Notes under the pieces: model-generated
What the model saw: the letters and a program-made list of their open reading frames with translations, nothing else
What the model was told of the DNA's origin: nothing
Database searches by the model: none
Made by a program: the position numbers and the translations under genes
Shown here: piece by piece, positions 16,880-25,084 of the stretch
How the letters are laid out: each line of letters opens with the position of its first letter
Numbering within the stretch: the stretch's first letter is position 1
Assembly: GCF_001425625.1 (NCBI RefSeq)
Contig: NZ_LMCP01000046.1
Coordinates: 6,107-70,106, forward strand
DNA length: 64,000 nt
Direction of reading: 5' to 3'
From: Mesorhizobium sp. Root102
GTDB lineage: Bacteria > Pseudomonadota > Alphaproteobacteria > Rhizobiales > Rhizobiaceae

Positions 16880-18037
16880 ATGAACAAGATCACCAGAAAT
16901 CCTTCGGCGTCGGAACCTGTGCAAGCGGCCGCCAGTGTGGCCGATGGTTCGGTCCAGCGACAGACCGTGCTGGTCCTGCAGGGCGGCGGCGCGCTGGGCG
17001 CGTATCAGGCCGGCGTCTACCAGGCGATGGTCGAAGGCGGTATCGAGCCGGACTGGGTGATTGGCACCTCGATCGGCGCAATTAACGCCGCGCTCATTGC
17101 CGGGAACGAACCACAAGACCGCCTGCCAAGACTGCGCGAATTCTGGGATGGCGTCGGTCGCAGCAGTCCGCTCGACGAGTTCTTCCGGATGATGGTTCCA
17201 AGCAACATTTTTGCCAATATGGGCACGGTGATACGTGGCATACCGGGATTCTTCGAGCCCAACCCAAGCGCAATGTTCGGGGTCAATCGCGAAGTGGGTG
17301 TGGAGAATGCATCCTACTACACCACCGATCCGCTGAAGCGGACGCTAAACAACCTTATCGACTTCGATTGCCTCAACCGCCGTTACACGCGGCTGACAGT
17401 CGGCGCTGTCAACGTCAACACCAGCGAACTCAAATATTTCGATAGCAGCCTGATGCCGTTGTCGGTGGCCCATATCATGGCGTCGGGCGCCTTGCCGCCG
17501 GCTTTCCCGGCAGTCTGCATCGACGGCGAGCCCTACTGGGATGGCGGCATCTATTCGAACACGCCTATCGAGGTCGTGCTGGACGAGCGTCCGCGGCGCG
17601 ACGCGCTGATCTTCGCCGTCAACATGTGGCAACCGCGCGCCACTGAACCGAAATCGATCTGGCAGGTCATGGGCCGGCAGAAGGATCTTCAATACGCCAG
17701 CCGCGGACGTAGCCACGTCGCCCGCCAGGAGCAACTGCATCGTTTGCGCCACGTCGTGCGCGAAATGGGAAAGTTGGTCCCTGAAGAGCGGCGCGAGGAT
17801 CTAATGTTCAAGGAGCTTGCGGCCTACGGCTGTCCGTCGGTCATGCATCTTGTGCGGCTGCTGTCACCGCGCCTCGACGGAGAGGATCACACCAAGGATA
17901 TCGACTTTACCCGCGCAGGCATTCGCACCCGCTGGGAGGCCGGATACGAGCACGGGCAACGCGTCCTCTTGGAGAAGCCGTGGGAATGCGACGTCGACCT
18001 GCTCCAGGGCATCGTTATTCACGAATCGCAAGAGTGA
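16880..18037 (+). CDS. Patatin-like phospholipase (DUF3734 type)
   Basis: 385 residues. All catalytic elements are present: oxyanion GGGALG (35-40), elbow GTSIG with Ser64, and DGG with Asp221. The C-terminal DUF3734-type region includes RGRSHVARQEQLHRLRHVV. It is a cytoplasmic acyl hydrolase. Being 26 bases after bdhA, a pairing seen in other alphaproteobacteria, it may act on lipids or PHB-linked esters; that is inferred. It contrasts with the dead patatin at 9843-10685. Confidence 0.88.
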   Translation: MNKITRNPSASEPVQAAASVADGSVQRQTVLVLQGGGALGAYQAGVYQAMVEGGIEPDWVIGTSIGAINAALIAGNEPQDRLPRLREFWDGVGRSSPLDEFFRMMVPSNIFANMGTVIRGIPGFFEPNPSAMFGVNREVGVENASYYTTDPLKRTLNNLIDFDCLNRRYTRLTVGAVNVNTSELKYFDSSLMPLSVAHIMASGALPPAFPAVCIDGEPYWDGGIYSNTPIEVVLDERPRRDALIFAVNMWQPRATEPKSIWQVMGRQKDLQYASRGRSHVARQEQLHRLRHVVREMGKLVPEERREDLMFKELAAYGCPSVMHLVRLLSPRLDGEDHTKDIDFTRAGIRTRWEAGYEHGQRVLLEKPWECDVDLLQGIVIHESQE

Positions 18038-18079
18038 GTTGTTCCAGCGGCGAGCCCGAGGAAAAGACGGAGACTACCG

Positions 18080-19474
18080 ATGCAGATCATCACTCCTGGG
18101 ATGCGGCTGGTTCCGGAAGCCGTGCTCGCCAACGACGCCGCGCTTTTACGCACGATACCAGAGACGCCATCCCACGCCGACAGTTCACGGCATCGCGTAG
18201 TCATCGTCGGCGGAGGTGCCGGTGGACTCGAGTTGGCAACACGGCTCGGCAGGAAATTCGGCAAGCGGCGGCTTTCCATAACGCTCGTCGATCGCAATCG
18301 CACACATGTCTGGAAGCCACTTCTGCACGAGGTGGCGTCCGGTGCGTTGAACCCGTCGAGCGATGCGGTGGAATACATCGCACATGCCAACAGGCACCAC
18401 TATCGCTACCGGATCGGTGAAGTCGTCGGCATTGACCGCGCCAAGCGCCAGGTTTTTGTGGCGCCGAGCTTCGACGACGACGGCAGACGGATCATTCCGC
18501 CGCGGGTGTTGGGCTACGACACGCTGGTGCTGGCCGTGGGCAGCGTCAGCAACGATTTCGGGACGCCGGGGGCGGCGCGTCACGCCATTGCGCTCGACAC
18601 GACCGGTCAGGCCTCCCGTTTCAACAAGCGCATGATCGACGCCTGCCTGCGTGCGAACGCCCAATACGAGAAGCTTTCACCAGGCCAACTCCATTGCGTC
18701 ATCGTTGGCGCCGGGGCCACCGGCGTTGAACTGGCCGCCGAGTTGCATAAGTCGATGCGAGAAATCGCCTCGCACAATCTCGACAACATCGATTTCGAAA
18801 GGCTGATCCGCATCACCATCGTCGAGGCAGAACCGCGCATCCTGCCGGCTTTGCCGGAACACCTTGCGCGCTCTTCCGCGCGCCGGCTTGTTGATCTCGG
18901 CGTCCAGATCCGATGCGGCATAAAGGTCACCGAAGTGACAGAAGACGGTATCAGGCTTGGCGAGAAGCTGTTCGTGCCAGCTGAACTCGTCGTATGGTCC
19001 GCGGGGATAAAGGCGCCGGATTTTCTGAAGCAACTCGATGGCCTCGATACGGATCGCATCAACCGCCTGGTCGTGGATGAGACGCTGCGGGCCATGGGAG
19101 ACGAAAACGTGTTTGCGATCGGCGACTGCGCGCGTTGTGTGTTGCCCGGCAGCGAAGATCCCTTGCCGCCGCGCGCCCAGACGGCCCATCAGCAAGCCGA
19201 TCATATGGTCAAGGTGATTGCGGCACGCCTCGAAGGGCAGGAGGCGCCGGCGTTCCGTTACCGCGACTACGGTTCTCTCGTTTCACTGGCCGACTACGGC
19301 ACCTTTGGCAGCCTGGTGGGCGGACTGAAGGTCGAGGGTTTTCTTGCCCGGCTGATGTATCATTCGCTCTACAAGATGCATCTCAAGGCGGTGCACGGGA
19401 CCTTCAAGACCATGCGGGATACGATCGTGGGAATCCTGTCGCACCGCACCAAACCGCGGGTCAAATTGCATTGA
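18080..19474 (+). CDS. Type II NADH:quinone oxidoreductase-like flavoprotein
   Basis: 464 residues. The FAD Rossmann motif is VIVGGGAGGLELA (about 41-53), the NADH Rossmann motif VIVGAGATGVELA (about 207-219), and the late FAD motif VFAIGDCAR (345-352). An unusual 35-40 residue lead comes before the first motif. The C-terminal helix (FLARLMYHSLYKMHL) can sit on the membrane as in NDH-2. It would pass NADH electrons to quinone without pumping protons, which fits re-oxidising NADH from the 3-hydroxybutyrate dehydrogenase of the same operon. Confidence 0.85.
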   Translation: MQIITPGMRLVPEAVLANDAALLRTIPETPSHADSSRHRVVIVGGGAGGLELATRLGRKFGKRRLSITLVDRNRTHVWKPLLHEVASGALNPSSDAVEYIAHANRHHYRYRIGEVVGIDRAKRQVFVAPSFDDDGRRIIPPRVLGYDTLVLAVGSVSNDFGTPGAARHAIALDTTGQASRFNKRMIDACLRANAQYEKLSPGQLHCVIVGAGATGVELAAELHKSMREIASHNLDNIDFERLIRITIVEAEPRILPALPEHLARSSARRLVDLGVQIRCGIKVTEVTEDGIRLGEKLFVPAELVVWSAGIKAPDFLKQLDGLDTDRINRLVVDETLRAMGDENVFAIGDCARCVLPGSEDPLPPRAQTAHQQADHMVKVIAARLEGQEAPAFRYRDYGSLVSLADYGTFGSLVGGLKVEGFLARLMYHSLYKMHLKAVHGTFKTMRDTIVGILSHRTKPRVKLH

Positions 19475-19493
19475 ATCTCGATAGGCCGGGACG

Positions 19494-19613
19494 GTGGAAA
19501 AATATGATGTCGCGATCCTCGGTGGCGGTGGTGCAGGGATGGCTGTGACAGTAGCCACACGCGATGCCTGGATGCCGCTTTCAGACTTCCGCTTCGGAAG
19601 TCTGGCTATCTGA
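19494..19613 (+). pseudogene. N-terminal fragment of an FAD-binding oxidoreductase
   Basis: Twenty bases after the NDH-2 stop, a GTG opens a 39-codon frame beginning VEKYDVAILGGGGAGMAVTV, a perfect dinucleotide-binding start (GxGxxG), then loses similarity and stops at 19613. This is the first strand-turn-helix of a flavoprotein whose rest has been deleted. The 10-bp hairpin at 19582-19604 lies inside its tail. The stretch from there to 19758 shows no other gene. Confidence 0.65.
19582..19604 (+). terminator. Perfect hairpin at the end of the bdhA operon
   Basis: Ten-base perfect arms (19582-19591 and 19595-19604) around the loop CTT. No T run follows. It is placed 108 bases past the NDH-2 stop and may end or stabilise that transcript. 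Confidence 0.5.
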
Positions 19614-19758
19614 TGTAACGATTCGAGCCGCAATACCGAACAGAAGATGAATCCGCATAGCTTCGATGCACGCAGGGCATCGACTCCATGCAAGAAAAGC
19701 ATGGCCGTGCCCGTGGGGCTTCAATGTTAGGCTGCATGGAAATTGCGAAGGTGCAGAA

Positions 19759-20463
19759 ATGGCCGCCGACGACCAGCCAATGACATTTGAACAGTCCGTC
19801 CAGGCTGCCATCGAACTCGATGCACCTCTCAACGAGAGGCTGGCGGTGATCGCGAGCGCAGTGCGCCGACTGAACTCGGAGTTCGCTGACGCGGTTGACC
19901 GGCTCGTGGCGCGCCTCAAGGAACAGGGAGCTGGTGCAAGTGCTCCCGCCCCCGGCGATGTTATGCCCGCATTCCTGTTGCCTGATGACGAGGGCAGGCT
20001 CGTGAGCCTATCTGAAATCCTTAGCCACGGGCCGGCCGTCATTACCTTTCAGCGCGGACATTGGTGTCCCTATTGTCGCCTGAATGCGATCGGCATCGTC
20101 GAAGCCCAACAAGAGATTTCGACGCTGCGCGGCCAAGTCGTGGTGATCATGCCGGAGCGGCGCAAATTCGCAAAGGCAATGAAGGCCTCGGTTGGTGCTC
20201 AGTTTCCTTTCCTGACGGATATCGACAATGGCTACGCCTTGTCCCTCAACCTGGCGATCTGGGTGGGAGCCGAGATGGAGCGGTTGATGGGCCTCGGCCT
20301 CGATCTGCCGAACTATCAGGGCAACAGCAGCTGGTTCCTGCCGATCCCTGCTACTTTCGTCGTTGGAACTGATGGCATCGTCACAGATCGGTTCGTCGAT
20401 CCCGACTATCGTCGGCGGATGGACATTGACGACTTGATCGCGGCGCTCAGGCGGGCTCGCTGA
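19759..20463 (+). CDS. Peroxiredoxin-like (AhpC/TSA family) protein A
   Basis: 234 residues from ATG 19759 (GAAGGTG upstream). The thioredoxin-fold active site is FQRGHWCPYC with Cys103 and Cys106, in the place of the peroxidatic Cys of AhpC/TSA proteins; the loop before it is GDVMPAFLLPDDEG. A CxxC here is typical of the peroxiredoxin-like branch that reduces peroxides or disulfides. Its last 17 bases overlap the convergent LysR at 20447. It shares layout with protein B at 22501. Confidence 0.85.
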   Translation: MAADDQPMTFEQSVQAAIELDAPLNERLAVIASAVRRLNSEFADAVDRLVARLKEQGAGASAPAPGDVMPAFLLPDDEGRLVSLSEILSHGPAVITFQRGHWCPYCRLNAIGIVEAQQEISTLRGQVVVIMPERRKFAKAMKASVGAQFPFLTDIDNGYALSLNLAIWVGAEMERLMGLGLDLPNYQGNSSWFLPIPATFVVGTDGIVTDRFVDPDYRRRMDIDDLIAALRRAR

Positions 20464-21352
20464 CGCCAAATGTCGACCAGTCGGTTGATCGCAGGAGGTT
20501 GAGGAGCGTCACGGCCACCTGCGAGCGATGTCGGCCGGCGACTGCGTAGACGGCGACGATCCGAGAAACATCCAGATCACGCAGCTTGAGTCTGCGGACG
20601 TTGGGCGAGCGGGGTGCGGTCATCGAGACAAAGCCAACGCCTGCATTGGCTTCCAGCAGCGCCAGCAAATCCTGGTCGGTTTCAACCTCATGTGTGGTGC
20701 GAGGCGTAATCCCTTTTGCCGAGAGACCGCGCGACAGATCTTCGCTCGTTTCCCAGTCGATCCGACTGAGCACGGGTTCTGCGGCTAACTGGCTCAGCGC
20801 TACATCCGCTTCGTTTCGGCGGGCAAGAGGGTGATCGGAGTTCACGACGAGCTCGATCCCCTCCTGGAAAAGCGGCCACGTGTCGAGCCGATCCCAAGCC
20901 TGTCCCAGCGGACCGGCAACCGCCAGTTCGACCTCGCCGTTCTTTAGGGCGTCGATGACAGCGGTCGGGGAACCGCGACTGATCTTGAGATGCACCCCAG
21001 GGTAGGCTCGGAAAAGCTCGGTGAAGGGAGAGACCAGCAGCGCTATGTTGACGCTGTTGGAAATGGTTACGTTGAGTGGGGCGACGTCACTGCTTTGCAC
21101 GGCCTTTGCGAGAGATTTTGCGGAGGTCGCAGCATCGTAACATTGTTGCAGCAGGGGCAGCATGCGCCGGCCAAGCTCGGTCAGATGGGAATGCTGGCGC
21201 TCGCGACGAAGCAACTCACCGCCCAACTCGTCTTCGAGGGTCTTGATTGCGCGAGTCAGGGCCGGCTGCGTGACATTGCACTCTTCCGCTGCTCGGGTGA
21301 AATTTAGCGTGTTGGACAGGGCCAGAAAATAGCGGACCTGCTGCATCTCCAT
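20447..21352 (-). CDS. LysR family transcriptional regulator, paralogue C
   Basis: 301 residues. The DNA-binding block reads MQQVRYFLALSNTLNFTRAA, NVTQPALTRAIK and GGELLRRERQHSHLTELG, matching paralogues A and B. Its stop overlaps the end of peroxiredoxin-like protein A by 17 bases in convergent orientation. The 147-base spacer to the next LysR holds no gene. Regulation of the nearby peroxiredoxin is plausible but not shown. Confidence 0.9.
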   Translation of the reverse strand: MEMQQVRYFLALSNTLNFTRAAEECNVTQPALTRAIKTLEDELGGELLRRERQHSHLTELGRRMLPLLQQCYDAATSAKSLAKAVQSSDVAPLNVTISNSVNIALLVSPFTELFRAYPGVHLKISRGSPTAVIDALKNGEVELAVAGPLGQAWDRLDTWPLFQEGIELVVNSDHPLARRNEADVALSQLAAEPVLSRIDWETSEDLSRGLSAKGITPRTTHEVETDQDLLALLEANAGVGFVSMTAPRSPNVRRLKLRDLDVSRIVAVYAVAGRHRSQVAVTLLNLLRSTDWSTFGVSEPA

Positions 21353-21499
21353 GAATTTTCGCCCCCTCAGCGAAATGATCTATCAGCGATGGTGCATATT
21401 CGAAGATTAACGCAATAAATCGTTTTCAGCAAAGTGGCCTGCACCATGGTGCGAATGGGGCGCCGACGGCAAGACAATCAAGACTCTGACAATCTAGAG

Positions 21500-22390
21500 T
21501 CATGACGAACTGAGCGATCTGCTTAGCCAATCGGCAAACCCTCTTGCCCGTTTGCTCGGCTGGCGCCCGGCCGGGAACAGGACATGGATGGGGATGGTCG
21601 GCAGCGGAAACTCCGGTAGCAGCCGGCGAAGGCTGCCGTCCGAGAGCTCGGCATTGAACATCCAGCCGGAACCGAAGGCCACGCCAAGTCCAGCCAGCAC
21701 GCAGGCGGTGACGCCGGCTGAACTCGATACCCGGATGCGCGGGCTTTCCGGCAGAGTAAAGTTGGCCTCCGGGCCGATCAGTTCTTGAAAAGTAGCGCCG
21801 CTGCTGTCGGAGGGGCCGAAGATGACCTCGTGCTGAACCAGATCGCCAGGGCTTTGCGGCAAACCGCGCCGGGCGATGTAGTCCGGTGAGGCCACCAGCA
21901 GTCGCGGCGTCTGCCCGACCTTGCGCGCCATCAGGCTGGAACTGTCGAGCAGACCGAGCCTCACCGCGACATCGGCGCCTTCTTCGACAAGGCTTCGCCT
22001 GCGATCGTCCATCATCAGTTCAATGGAGAGGTTGGGATGCTCGGCAAGAAGGCCGGGCAGCCGCGGAATGAGCGCGCGCACGGCGAAAGTGACAGACAGC
22101 TCGACCCGCAGCAGCCCGCGCAACTCCTCATTGCCGGCCGCAGTATCGGCCGCCGCCCCAAGCTCGGCAAGCAGCGGCCGGACCTGTCCGAGATAACCAT
22201 GCCCCGCCTCGGTCAGCCCGACCTTCCGGCTGGTGCGGACGAGGAGGCGGGCGCCGATGCGCCCCTCGAGATCGTTCAGGATCCGCGACACTGAGGGCTG
22301 CGACAGCCCGATTTCGCGGGCGACCTGTGAAAGGTTGCCACGCTCCGCCACCCGAATAAACACTTCAAGTTCCTGGAGCCGGTCAGCCAT
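21500..22390 (-). CDS. LysR family transcriptional regulator next to peroxiredoxin B
   Basis: 296 residues. It begins MADRLQELEVFIRVAERGNL, with the recognition region LSQPSVSRILNDLEGRIG. This is the AbgR/DmlR branch, like the LysR at 3237 and unlike paralogues A-C. The effector domain starts near residue 90. It is divergent from peroxiredoxin-like B and an MFS gene with a 110-base spacer, so it is their likely regulator. Confidence 0.9.
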   Translation of the reverse strand: MADRLQELEVFIRVAERGNLSQVAREIGLSQPSVSRILNDLEGRIGARLLVRTSRKVGLTEAGHGYLGQVRPLLAELGAAADTAAGNEELRGLLRVELSVTFAVRALIPRLPGLLAEHPNLSIELMMDDRRRSLVEEGADVAVRLGLLDSSSLMARKVGQTPRLLVASPDYIARRGLPQSPGDLVQHEVIFGPSDSSGATFQELIGPEANFTLPESPRIRVSSSAGVTACVLAGLGVAFGSGWMFNAELSDGSLRRLLPEFPLPTIPIHVLFPAGRQPSKRARGFADWLSRSLSSS

Positions 22391-22500
22391 CCATTTTCCG
22401 AATGATTGCTATCCTTTCCGGCAGGCTACCCCTGTTTTGGGAAATAGGCGAGGACGTTTCCGCCGCTTTGAGAGCGGTGAGAAATCTTCGGAGTAATTCC

Positions 22501-23166
22501 ATGTCGCTTCAAGACAAGCTTGATGCCTTCAAGGCCGACTTTGAGAGCAAGAAGGCGCCCAGACAGGCGGTCGAGATCATGCATCGCGCCACCGCCGAGC
22601 TTATCGCTTCCGGTCAGGCCGCCCGCGCCCTGGGAGTCGGTGCTGTCGCCCCGACCTTCGCATTGATGGAGGCTGATGGCGGCCTCGTTTCGTCGGCCGA
22701 CCTGCTGGCGCTCGGCCCACTGGTGCTCAGCTTCTACCGCGGTGTCTGGTGCCCCTATTGCAACATCGAACTTGGCGCACTGCAGGAAACCTGGCCGGCA
22801 ATCAACGCCACCGGCGCGCAGCTGGCCTCCATCTCCCCGCAATCACCGGCGAACGGTCGCAAGGCCAAGCGCGACAAGCAGGTTGCGTTCCCGATGTTGA
22901 GCGACCCGAACGGCGAGGTCGCCAACGCCTTTGGCCTGCGCTTCCGCCTGCCCGACGATCTGATCGCGCTCTACAAGAGCTTCGGCGTTGACCTACCTGC
23001 CATCAACGAAGACCCGTCATGGACGTTGCCGATGCCGGCGCGGTTCGTGATCAGGCGCGATGGCATCATCGTCTATAAGGAGGTGAGCCCGGACTACACA
23101 ATCCGACCCGACCCGGCCGGTCTGCTTCCACTGCTGAAGCGGTTGCAAAACGCCGTCACCGTCTGA
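22501..23166 (+). CDS. Peroxiredoxin-like (AhpC/TSA family) protein B
   Basis: 221 residues from ATG 22501; an upstream in-frame start adds 33 residues without family likeness. The active site is FYRGVWCPYC with Cys84 and Cys87, the same CxxC arrangement as protein A. The early helix DKLDAFKADFESKK is typical of this family. It would reduce peroxides using thiols. The MFS exporter at 23176 begins nine bases later, so the two form an operon under the divergent LysR. Confidence 0.87.
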   Translation: MSLQDKLDAFKADFESKKAPRQAVEIMHRATAELIASGQAARALGVGAVAPTFALMEADGGLVSSADLLALGPLVLSFYRGVWCPYCNIELGALQETWPAINATGAQLASISPQSPANGRKAKRDKQVAFPMLSDPNGEVANAFGLRFRLPDDLIALYKSFGVDLPAINEDPSWTLPMPARFVIRRDGIIVYKEVSPDYTIRPDPAGLLPLLKRLQNAVTV

Positions 23167-23175
23167 GACCGCCAG

Positions 23176-24417
23176 ATGGAACCCATGGCAGCCATGAACC
23201 CGGCCGGCATTGGCGCTGGCCGGCGCTGGTCGATGCTGGCGGTGATCTGCGCCGGCGCCTTCCTGCCCATGACTGCCTGGTTTTCGGCTACCGCGATCGC
23301 GCCGCAGCTGACGCAAGTCTGGGGGTTGTCGCCAGCGCAAGGCGCCTGGATCACAGGCGCCGTGCAGGTCGGCTTTGCGGTTGGCGCGCTCGCCTCCAGC
23401 ATTGCCGGCCTGCTGGACATCGTCTCGCTTCGCAAGGTGATCGGCATCAGTGCCCTGATCGCCGCCATTGCCAATCTCTGCCTGCTGGTCGCCCCGTCCG
23501 TCGGCTTGCTGCTGCTTGCCCGCTTCGCCACCGGCGTTGCCTTGGCAGGTGTTTATCCACCGTCGCTCAAACTGGTTTCGACCTGGTTCCGCCGCGGGCG
23601 CGGCATGGCACTGGGTGCCTTGCTCGCGGCGCTGACGCTCGGATCGGCGTTTCCGCATCTGCTGTCCGCATTTGCTACTGATGTCTCCTGGCAGGATGTC
23701 ATCATCGCGACCTCGCTCGCTGCATTGGCTGGCGCAATCCTGATCCTGTGTCTTGGCAGTGAAGGCCCATATCCCTTCGCCAAATCGACCTTCGACCGCC
23801 GCCATATCCGGGCGGTCCTGCAGAACCGCCCGCTGGCTCTCGCCAATCTCGGCTATCTCGGACACATGTGGGAGCTCTACGCCATGTGGGGCTGGATGCT
23901 GGCCTATATCAGGGCGGGGACCCCCAGCCTCGGCATCGATGGCTCAAGGACGGCGTCCCTGCTTGCCTTCCTTGTCGTCGCGTCTGGAGGGATCGGGTCG
24001 ATCCTGGGCGGGATTGTCGCCGACCGCATCGGCCGCACGGCAACAGCAGCAATCATGATGACGCTTTCGGGATTTTGTGCGCTGACGATCGGCCTCGCTT
24101 TCGAGGGGCCGCTTTGGCTGTTCATCGCCATTGCCATTCTCTGGGGGATGACCGTCATCGGCGATTCCGCGCAGTTTTCCGCCATGACCACCGAATTAAG
24201 CGACCAGCGCTATGTCGGCACGGCACTGTCGTTGCAATTGAGCGTCGGCATCGCGCTCACCTTTGTCTCGATCCACCTGACCTCGTCGGTGGCGGAGGCT
24301 TTCGGCTGGCGCTGGAGCTTCCTGATCCTCGCGCCTGGCCCGCTGCTTGGCGTTGTCGCAATGGTAGCGCTGCGGCGGATGCCGGCTGCGCGACTAATAG
24401 CGCATGGACTGATGTAA
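23176..24417 (+). CDS. MFS transporter
   Basis: 413 residues with about 12 membrane segments. An early helix carries MTAWFSATAIAPQL, followed by a central loop and a second half with FSAMTTELSDQRYVGTALSLQ. The style resembles the cyanate/nitrate (CynX/NarK-like) side of MFS. It is directly downstream of peroxiredoxin-like B and probably shares its promoter. The substrate is unknown. Confidence 0.85.
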   Translation: MEPMAAMNPAGIGAGRRWSMLAVICAGAFLPMTAWFSATAIAPQLTQVWGLSPAQGAWITGAVQVGFAVGALASSIAGLLDIVSLRKVIGISALIAAIANLCLLVAPSVGLLLLARFATGVALAGVYPPSLKLVSTWFRRGRGMALGALLAALTLGSAFPHLLSAFATDVSWQDVIIATSLAALAGAILILCLGSEGPYPFAKSTFDRRHIRAVLQNRPLALANLGYLGHMWELYAMWGWMLAYIRAGTPSLGIDGSRTASLLAFLVVASGGIGSILGGIVADRIGRTATAAIMMTLSGFCALTIGLAFEGPLWLFIAIAILWGMTVIGDSAQFSAMTTELSDQRYVGTALSLQLSVGIALTFVSIHLTSSVAEAFGWRWSFLILAPGPLLGVVAMVALRRMPAARLIAHGLM

Positions 24418-24540
24418 AGGTTTCAGCGGTGCTCACCTTAATGTTGCACCGGAGCCGTCTGTCGGGGTCATTTTGTCGGTCGTCACAATGTTACAAAGTA
24501 TGACATAAGTTATTGATTTATATAGATGTATTAAGATTCT

Positions 24541-24753
24541 CCTTTCCGAGTCTCTCTCTTCGCGAAGGGCGTCTCGACAGAGAAATACCGGCAAACCCAT
24601 CGTGGTCTGCGGGGGAGGGTGGAGAAGGGCAAGGCCGGGGGCGGGCTGTGCTACGGCTACCGGGTGATGAAGAAACTCGATTCCGAAGGCGAGCCCATCC
24701 GTGGCGATCGCGAGATCGTGCCGGAGGAAGCGACCATCGTGCGCCAGGCGATA
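24541..24753 (+). pseudogene. Serine site-specific recombinase fragment
   Basis: About 70 codons with no start of their own read as the Recombinase domain of large serine recombinases: KYRQTHRGLRGRVEKGKAG, GLCYGYRVMKKLDSEGEPI and RGDREIVPEEATIVRQ. The catalytic N-terminal domain and the DNA-binding tail are both absent. It is a leftover of a mobile element, cut sharply at about 24750 where the next remnant begins on the other strand. Confidence 0.75.
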
Positions 24754-24912
24754 AAGGCGCGGCCTGCGGTCGGGCATCACTGCGAAAGTCCCGTGCCAAT
24801 ATTCTACCATATCCGGTTCGGCGCCAAAGGCGAGAAAGGCCTTGCCCAGCATGCGCGCAACCTTGGCGCGGCCGCGATCGGCCTCGCCGAACCAGACCGC
24901 ATGCGTCCCGCC
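24742..24912 (-). pseudogene. C-terminal fragment of an FAD-dependent amino-acid oxidase-like protein
   Basis: On the minus strand, GGTHAVWFGEADRGRAKVA, then MVEYWHGTFAVMPDRRPRLYRLA, resembles the region of DadA-type FAD oxidoreductases in which WHG and TPD-x-x-PRLYRLA precede the FAD C-terminal loop. The fragment ends exactly where the recombinase fragment starts, so the two mark a recombination junction. There is no start codon or full domain. Confidence 0.5.
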
Positions 24913-24923
24913 GTACGATATGA

Positions 24924-24950
24924 AATATATTTCACTATGTGAATTATATT
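24924..24950. promoter_or_regulatory. Candidate operator of the sugar/polyol operon
   Basis: An inverted repeat centred on TTCAC-TAT-GTGAA (24931-24943). Outside this core the arms continue for seven more bases with one mismatch. It sits directly upstream of, and touches, the -35 of the promoter at 24949. The SorC regulator of the same operon is the obvious candidate to bind it. Confidence 0.6.
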
Positions 24951-24976
24951 GACAATACGCGCCCGGGCTGTACTGT
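24949..24976 (+). promoter_or_regulatory. Candidate sigma-70 promoter of the sugar/polyol operon
   Basis: TTGACA at 24949-24954, a 16-base spacer, and TACTGT at 24971-24976. It is 109 bases before the chosen start of the binding-protein gene and points the right way. Confidence 0.6.
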
Positions 24977-25084
24977 CCCAATCGTCGGCTTTCGGAGGAA
25001 GGTCGGCTTCATCAGATCCATACGGCAGCGCTCGTTGAGCGCCTGCGACGGTCATTGAGGATGGCTTCGGCCAAGGGAGGAAAC

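Noticed and set aside
24433-24981. A single 182-codon minus-strand gene
   Set aside because: Only the first part resembles an FAD oxidoreductase; the rest is the reverse of the recombinase fragment, so it is a junction artefact.
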